Positions 60,291 through 64,000 of a stretch of DNA of 64,000 bases are shown here, one piece after another; the first letter of the stretch is position 1, and every line of letters starts with the position of its first letter. The notes under the pieces are model-generated. The model worked only from the letters and a program-made list of their open reading frames with translations, did not search any database and was not told where the DNA came from. Origin of the DNA: JBOGOC01 sp050747525 (lineage in GTDB: Bacteria; Acidobacteriota; Polarisedimenticolia; JACPZX01; DASXTC01). Location of the stretch: the NCBI GenBank assembly GCA_050747525.1, contig JBOGOC010000058.1, positions 14,050-78,049 on the forward strand. Direction: 5' to 3'. Made by a program: the position numbers and the translations under genes.

Positions 60291-61304
60291 CTATCCCAGC
60301 CTCACGAGATCGAACACGCTTCCGCCGGTCGTGTCGAGACACCTCAGCAGGCCGATCTCGACGATCCCCAGCGGGCCCGTCGACGCGAGGCTGTGGTAGT
60401 AGAGGTAGCGTCCGTCGCTCGACCAGAACAAATGATGGAGGACGCGCCCGGGGAGGGCCTCGAAGCGGCGCACCTCGTGTCCGTCCCGATCCATCAGCAC
60501 GATGTCGGGGAGCTTGCCGTAGGCCGACTCCACCACGGCCAGGCGCGAGCCATCGGGCGAGACGGCGGGATCGCGCCCGTTCGCCACGACCTGCACGCCG
60601 CCCAGGTTCCGGGAGACGGCTTCCAGCGGGAGCCGCACGATCTGCGGGCCGGCGCTCTCCTGAGCGCCGCTCTCCGGCGGCTCGACCGCCAGCAGCAGCG
60701 CCTCGCCTCCGTCCCACGCCAGGCCGCTGCCGGCCACCAGGCGGCGCCCCTGGAGATCGAGGCTGCGCCGGGGGGTCCCCTCGGCATCGAACACCACCAC
60801 GGTGTCGGGCTGGCCCCGAGCGGAGCGCCTCAGAGCCAGAGCGATGCGCGCAGAATCGGGTGACCAGGCGGCCGCCGGCACCATGCTGGCCTCCACCATG
60901 GCGGCGCCTCCCGTCCCGCCCAGAATCCCGTCCAGCAGGACCCGGCGCCACGCGCGCACCTCCTCGTCCTCGATCTCGAGGACGTTCAGCGCGAGCCCGC
61001 CCCCTTTGTCCGTGCGCGGGTCCATCGCCGACATGCTGACGAACAGGACGCGACGCTTGTCCGGCGCGAGGGCCGCAAGGAACGGGATGGTCCCCTTCCC
61101 CAGGGCCCCCTCGTCGACCAGGCGCCTCTCGTCACGGCCGTCTCCGCGCGCGAGGTACACGCCGTCGGATCGAGCGTAGGCGATGGAGGACGATTCGAGA
61201 GCGTGTCCCGCGGCCTTGTCGGGGCCGGTGACCGGCGTCCCATGGCCGCACGCCGTCAAGGTCAGGGCCGCGGCGAGGGCCGCGCTCCTCCGGAATTGGC
61301 TCAT
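60291..61304 (-). CDS. Beta-propeller lipoprotein (TolB/PD40-like)
   Basis: A 337-residue lipoprotein with an N-terminal LAAALTLTACGHG lipobox. The body has PD40-type repeats typical of TolB-like six-bladed propellers (AAWSPDSARIALAL, PAVSPDGSRLAVVE, LFWSSDGRYLYYHS). It starts by ATGA overlap with the acyl-CoA synthetase gene and ends 7 bases from the stop of the facing kinase gene. Function unknown; no tol genes follow. Confidence 0.75.
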   Translation of the reverse strand: MSQFRRSAALAAALTLTACGHGTPVTGPDKAAGHALESSSIAYARSDGVYLARGDGRDERRLVDEGALGKGTIPFLAALAPDKRRVLFVSMSAMDPRTDKGGGLALNVLEIEDEEVRAWRRVLLDGILGGTGGAAMVEASMVPAAAWSPDSARIALALRRSARGQPDTVVVFDAEGTPRRSLDLQGRRLVAGSGLAWDGGEALLLAVEPPESGAQESAGPQIVRLPLEAVSRNLGGVQVVANGRDPAVSPDGSRLAVVESAYGKLPDIVLMDRDGHEVRRFEALPGRVLHHLFWSSDGRYLYYHSLASTGPLGIVEIGLLRCLDTTGGSVFDLVRLG

Positions 61305-63439
61305 CGGCCCTCCAGACGAACCCGCACGTCCACGGCCATCGAAGACTCTCCCCGGCCGCGCACGATGAAGGGGTTGATGTCCAGCGCGGACAGGACCGGG
61401 TGATCGCACATCATCCGGCTCACGCGCAGGGTGAGATCCTCCAGCGTCTCCAGGTCCACCGCGGCTTCGCCCCTGACCCCCGACAGGAGCGGGAACCCGC
61501 GGATGCTGCGGATCATGGCGGCCGCCTCGGCATCGGTGATCGGCAGCACGCGGAAGGCCACGTCCTTGAGCACCTCCACGTACACGCCTCCCAGGCCGAA
61601 CATCAGAACGGGACCGAACTGCGGATCCCTGAAGGCCCCGAGGATCACCTCGCGGCCTCCCTGCAGCATCTTCTGCGCCAGGATGCGGGCCTTCGGGTCG
61701 ACCGCCTGCAGCGACGCCTTCAGCTCGTTGAACGCCGCCCCGGCCTGGTCGCCGTTGCGCAGGTCGAGACGCACCGCCTTGTGCTCGGTCTTGTGCACGA
61801 GAGAGGCGGAATCCCCCTTGAGCACGATCGGGTAGCCCACCTCGATGCCGAAGGCGATCGCCTCGGCGGCCGACGCCACGTGGCGCGCGGCCACGAACGG
61901 GATGCCGTAAGCATCGAGCAGCTCGCGCCCCTCCAGCAGGCCCAGCGACGTGCGCCCCTCGCGCGCCGCCGCGTCCAGGACGGCACGGGCCCTCGCCGGA
62001 TCGGCCGCCGGCTCTACGATGCGCCCTTCCGGGCGCGACAACACCTGGCGATAGCGCACCGCGGCGGCCAGCCCCTCCACGGCCAGCTCCGGGAACCGGT
62101 ACACCGGGATGCCGTGCCCTTCCAGCTCGCGGATCCCCTCCTCCCAGCCGACCTTCCCCATGAAGCAGGTGACCACCGGCTTCCCCGGCTGGCCGGCCGC
62201 GGCCACCCCGGACACGATGGCGCGCGCCACCGCGTGCGCGTCGATCATGATGGGCGACACGAAGATCACCAGCATCGCGTCCACCGAGGGATCGGCCAGC
62301 GCGGCGCGCACCGCCGGCTCGTACCGCTCGGGCCCGGCGCTGGCGATGAGGTCGATCGGGTTGGCGGCCGTCCCTTCGGCCGGCAGGATCTTGGTGATGG
62401 CGTCGAGCGTGGCGGGAGCGAGCGCCGGCAGAGTGAGCCCACGGTTCTCGCAGGCGTCGGCGGCCAGGATGCCGGGGCCTCCCGCGTTGGTGACGATCCC
62501 CACGCGCGGGCCGGCCGGCACCGGCTGCTTGGACAGCGTCTGGGCGTGCACGAACATCTCCAGGATGCTGGAGGCGCGCAGCACGCCGCACTGCGCCAGC
62601 AGACTGTCCACGGCCACGTCCAGCCCGGCCATCGAGCCGGTGTGCGTGCTGGCCGCCCGCGCGCCCGCCGCCGAGCGGCCCGACTTCACGGCCAGGATCG
62701 TCTTCTTGCGCGTGATGCGGCGCGCGATCTGCGTGAACTTGGCCGGGTTCCCGAACGACTCCAGGTACATCAGGATGACGGAGACGGCCGGATCGTCCTC
62801 CCAGTACTCCAGCAGGTCGTTGCCCGAGATGTCGGCCTTGTTGCCGGTGCTGGCGAACATCGAGATCCCGATGTTGAGGTCGCGCGCGTTGGCCAGGATG
62901 GCCTCGCCGAGAGCGCCGCTCTGCGAGATGAACCCCACCGTCCCCGAGGCTCCCGTCTCCGAAGGCATGGCCTTGGCGAAGGTGGCGTTCAGGCGCACCG
63001 CCGGATCGGTGTTGATGACCCCCATGCAGTTGGGGCCGACCATCCGCATGCCGTGGCCGCGCACCAGGCCCAGCAGCTCCGTCTCGCGCCGGATCCCATC
63101 CCCTCCCACCTCCTTGAAGCCGGCGGTGATCACCACCACGCCGCGCACTCCCTTGCGGCCGCACTGGTCCACCACCACCGGAACCACATCGCGCGGCACG
63201 ACGATCACAGCCAGGTCGATCGGATCGGGGACGGCCCCCACCTCCGGATAGCACTTCAGTGAGTGCACGCTCTCCGCTCGAGGGTTGACGGGATAGATGG
63301 GGCCGTTGAACTCGTACTCGATCAGGTTGTGCAGTATCTCGCGGCCGATCGAAGTGCGATCACGGGAGGCCCCCACCACGGCGATCGAGCGGGGGCGGAA
63401 TATGGCGTCGAGGCTGCGGGAAGCCAGGGTGCCTGACAT
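61301..63439 (-). CDS. ADP-forming acyl-CoA synthetase (acetate--CoA ligase type, fused subunits)
   Basis: A 712-residue enzyme with fused alpha and beta parts. The CoA-binding domain (RSLDAIFRPRSIAVVGASRD), the Succ-CoA-ligase-like segment (FISQSGALGEAILANA and the phospho-His-type region ASTHTGSMAGLD) and a C-terminal ATP-grasp domain (GIEVGYPIVLKGDS, HKTEHKAVRLDL) are in the usual order. It interconverts acyl-CoA, ADP and phosphate with acid, CoA and ATP, so it can conserve energy from acyl-CoA. The ATG at 63437-63439 has a TAACAT box 8 bases upstream. Substrate may be acetate or branched acids. Confidence 0.9.
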   Translation of the reverse strand: MSGTLASRSLDAIFRPRSIAVVGASRDRTSIGREILHNLIEYEFNGPIYPVNPRAESVHSLKCYPEVGAVPDPIDLAVIVVPRDVVPVVVDQCGRKGVRGVVVITAGFKEVGGDGIRRETELLGLVRGHGMRMVGPNCMGVINTDPAVRLNATFAKAMPSETGASGTVGFISQSGALGEAILANARDLNIGISMFASTGNKADISGNDLLEYWEDDPAVSVILMYLESFGNPAKFTQIARRITRKKTILAVKSGRSAAGARAASTHTGSMAGLDVAVDSLLAQCGVLRASSILEMFVHAQTLSKQPVPAGPRVGIVTNAGGPGILAADACENRGLTLPALAPATLDAITKILPAEGTAANPIDLIASAGPERYEPAVRAALADPSVDAMLVIFVSPIMIDAHAVARAIVSGVAAAGQPGKPVVTCFMGKVGWEEGIRELEGHGIPVYRFPELAVEGLAAAVRYRQVLSRPEGRIVEPAADPARARAVLDAAAREGRTSLGLLEGRELLDAYGIPFVAARHVASAAEAIAFGIEVGYPIVLKGDSASLVHKTEHKAVRLDLRNGDQAGAAFNELKASLQAVDPKARILAQKMLQGGREVILGAFRDPQFGPVLMFGLGGVYVEVLKDVAFRVLPITDAEAAAMIRSIRGFPLLSGVRGEAAVDLETLEDLTLRVSRMMCDHPVLSALDINPFIVRGRGESSMAVDVRVRLEGR

Positions 63440-63473
63440 GTCGCGGCATGTTACCAAAGTGGCCGCTTCCCCG

Positions 63474-63502
63474 TTGACGGGCGGGGGACCTGCCGGTACG
63501 TT
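63474..63502 (+). promoter_or_regulatory. Predicted promoter of the PqqD-like gene
   Basis: TTGACG (63474-63479), 17 bases and TACGTT (63497-63502), directed away from the acyl-CoA synthetase gene. Confidence 0.4.
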
Positions 63503-63525
63503 TCCGCAGCATCCAGGGGGATGGC

Positions 63526-64000
63526 TTGCTGCGAAAACCGGATCTACCGCACCCTTCACTCGTCTTGTCCCGCAACCCCGAGACCCGCTCCGTCCAGGAC
63601 GGCGAGGAGCTGATCCTCACCCTTCCGCGGCAGACCCAGGGGCTGGCCCTCAACGAAGTCGCCGCGCGCGCCTGGCAGCTGATGGACGGGCACGCCACGC
63701 TGCGCGACATCGCCCGGCGGATCCAGGGGGAGTACCACGTCGATCTGCAGACCTCGCTGCACGAGGTCCGCACGTTCGCGAGCCGGATTCGGCGCGGCTG
63801 GTACGCGCTGCCCCGCGATGCGTGGCTCTTCGCTCACACCCACGAAAGCGATCCGTTCGAAGGCACGCGCGACGAAGGGATCATCGAGGAGCGCACGCCC
63901 GCAGGGTTGATCGTCCATCGGGCCGAAGGGGCCGAGGCCGCGATGGACGACGGCGTGCCTCCCTGGCGCGCCCTGTGGCGCCGGTTCCGGTCGTGGCCGC
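63526..64000 (+). CDS. PqqD-like protein, 5' part (runs off the window)
   Basis: An open frame begins at TTG 63526, with GGGGGA 5 bases upstream, and continues to the window edge (158 residues visible). Residues about 15-85 match a PqqD fold: EELILTLPRQTQGLALNEVA, ARAWQLMDGHATLRDIARRI and LHEVRTFASRIRRGW. PqqD-like domains bind precursor peptides in radical-SAM peptide maturation, or sit in proteins with HPr-kinase-like partners. The following region (ALPRDAWLFAHTHESDPFEG) is not recognised. The true C-terminus and partners lie outside the window. Confidence 0.65.
   Translation, partial: MLRKPDLPHPSLVLSRNPETRSVQDGEELILTLPRQTQGLALNEVAARAWQLMDGHATLRDIARRIQGEYHVDLQTSLHEVRTFASRIRRGWYALPRDAWLFAHTHESDPFEGTRDEGIIEERTPAGLIVHRAEGAEAAMDDGVPPWRALWRRFRSWP

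Noticed and set aside
63521..63613. ATG-initiated frame just before the PqqD-like gene
   Set aside because: It closes after about 30 codons, while the overlapping TTG frame stays open and matches PqqD.

Overview
The window is a compact, very GC-rich stretch of a bacterial chromosome. About 60 genes are packed with overlapping ATGA/GTGA junctions, and no gene-free stretch exceeds about 290 bases. I see no rRNA, tRNA, CRISPR array, insertion sequence or phage gene. The organism is a diderm with lipopolysaccharide: it carries lpxA, lpxC, lpxD, fabZ, bamA, skp, lolD/lolC and a TonB-like protein. The mix of DUF4390-ntrY-ntrX, prkA-yhbH-spoVR, an ADP-forming acyl-CoA synthetase and many TPR proteins suggests Acidobacteriota or a neighbouring uncultured phylum. 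That placement is inference only.

Layout. 1-878 is the 3' end of pnp, which faces a tiny Fis-like regulator and a LysM protein across a strong hairpin. 2.9-4.3 kb (minus) holds a CpoB-like lipoprotein and rsmD. 4.3-5.7 kb (plus) holds a flavin reductase and an ECF-type membrane component, followed by a TonB-like protein. From 24.6 kb back to 6.6 kb lies an almost unbroken minus-strand block. In transcription order it reads GGDEF-PilZ protein, tsaB, rimI, DUF465 gene, psd, pssA, a Cys-less Asd homologue, a coiled-coil protein, lolC/E, lolD, clpC, bamA, skp, lpxD, fabZ, lpxA, a Gfo/Idh oxidoreductase and a beta-lactamase-fold hydrolase. This is essentially an envelope-building superoperon: phospholipid synthesis, lipoprotein export, outer-membrane protein assembly and lipid A synthesis.

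24.7-31 kb (plus) carries an ECF sigma/anti-sigma pair and the stress operon prkA-yhbH-spoVR, which has a near-consensus promoter. 31-33 kb has gshA followed by cysteine dioxygenase (two competing fates of cysteine). Then come a zinc-ribbon membrane protein, a parvulin-type foldase and a three-gene TPR cluster with a 1233-residue member. 40-45.3 kb (minus) carries lpxC, a DUF4390 protein and the ntrY/ntrX two-component system. 45.5-50.8 kb (plus) carries a TPR protein, a GAF-like protein, an EamA exporter, a CNNM/CorC-type protein and a frameshifted TPR gene, followed by a less GC-rich secreted-protein gene. 51.5-57.3 kb (minus) carries hslV-hslU, an LptM-like FN3 lipoprotein, dapF, a PGPGW membrane protein, a cupin and an acyl-CoA dehydrogenase. 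57.4-60.3 kb (plus) has an orphan ABC substrate-binding protein and a membrane Ser/Thr kinase. The end holds a beta-propeller lipoprotein, an ADP-forming acyl-CoA synthetase and the start of a PqqD-like gene.

The most notable signals are several genes whose -10 box lies only 7-9 bases before the start codon (probable leaderless mRNAs), an Asd homologue lacking its catalytic cysteine, a cysteine dioxygenase carrying the Cys/Tyr pair of the animal enzyme, and a Cys4 insertion in BamA. Also notable are an LptM-FN3 fusion next to dapF, a lipid A operon without lpxI/lpxB at its usual place, and an uncharacterised Cys4-TPR/giant-TPR locus.
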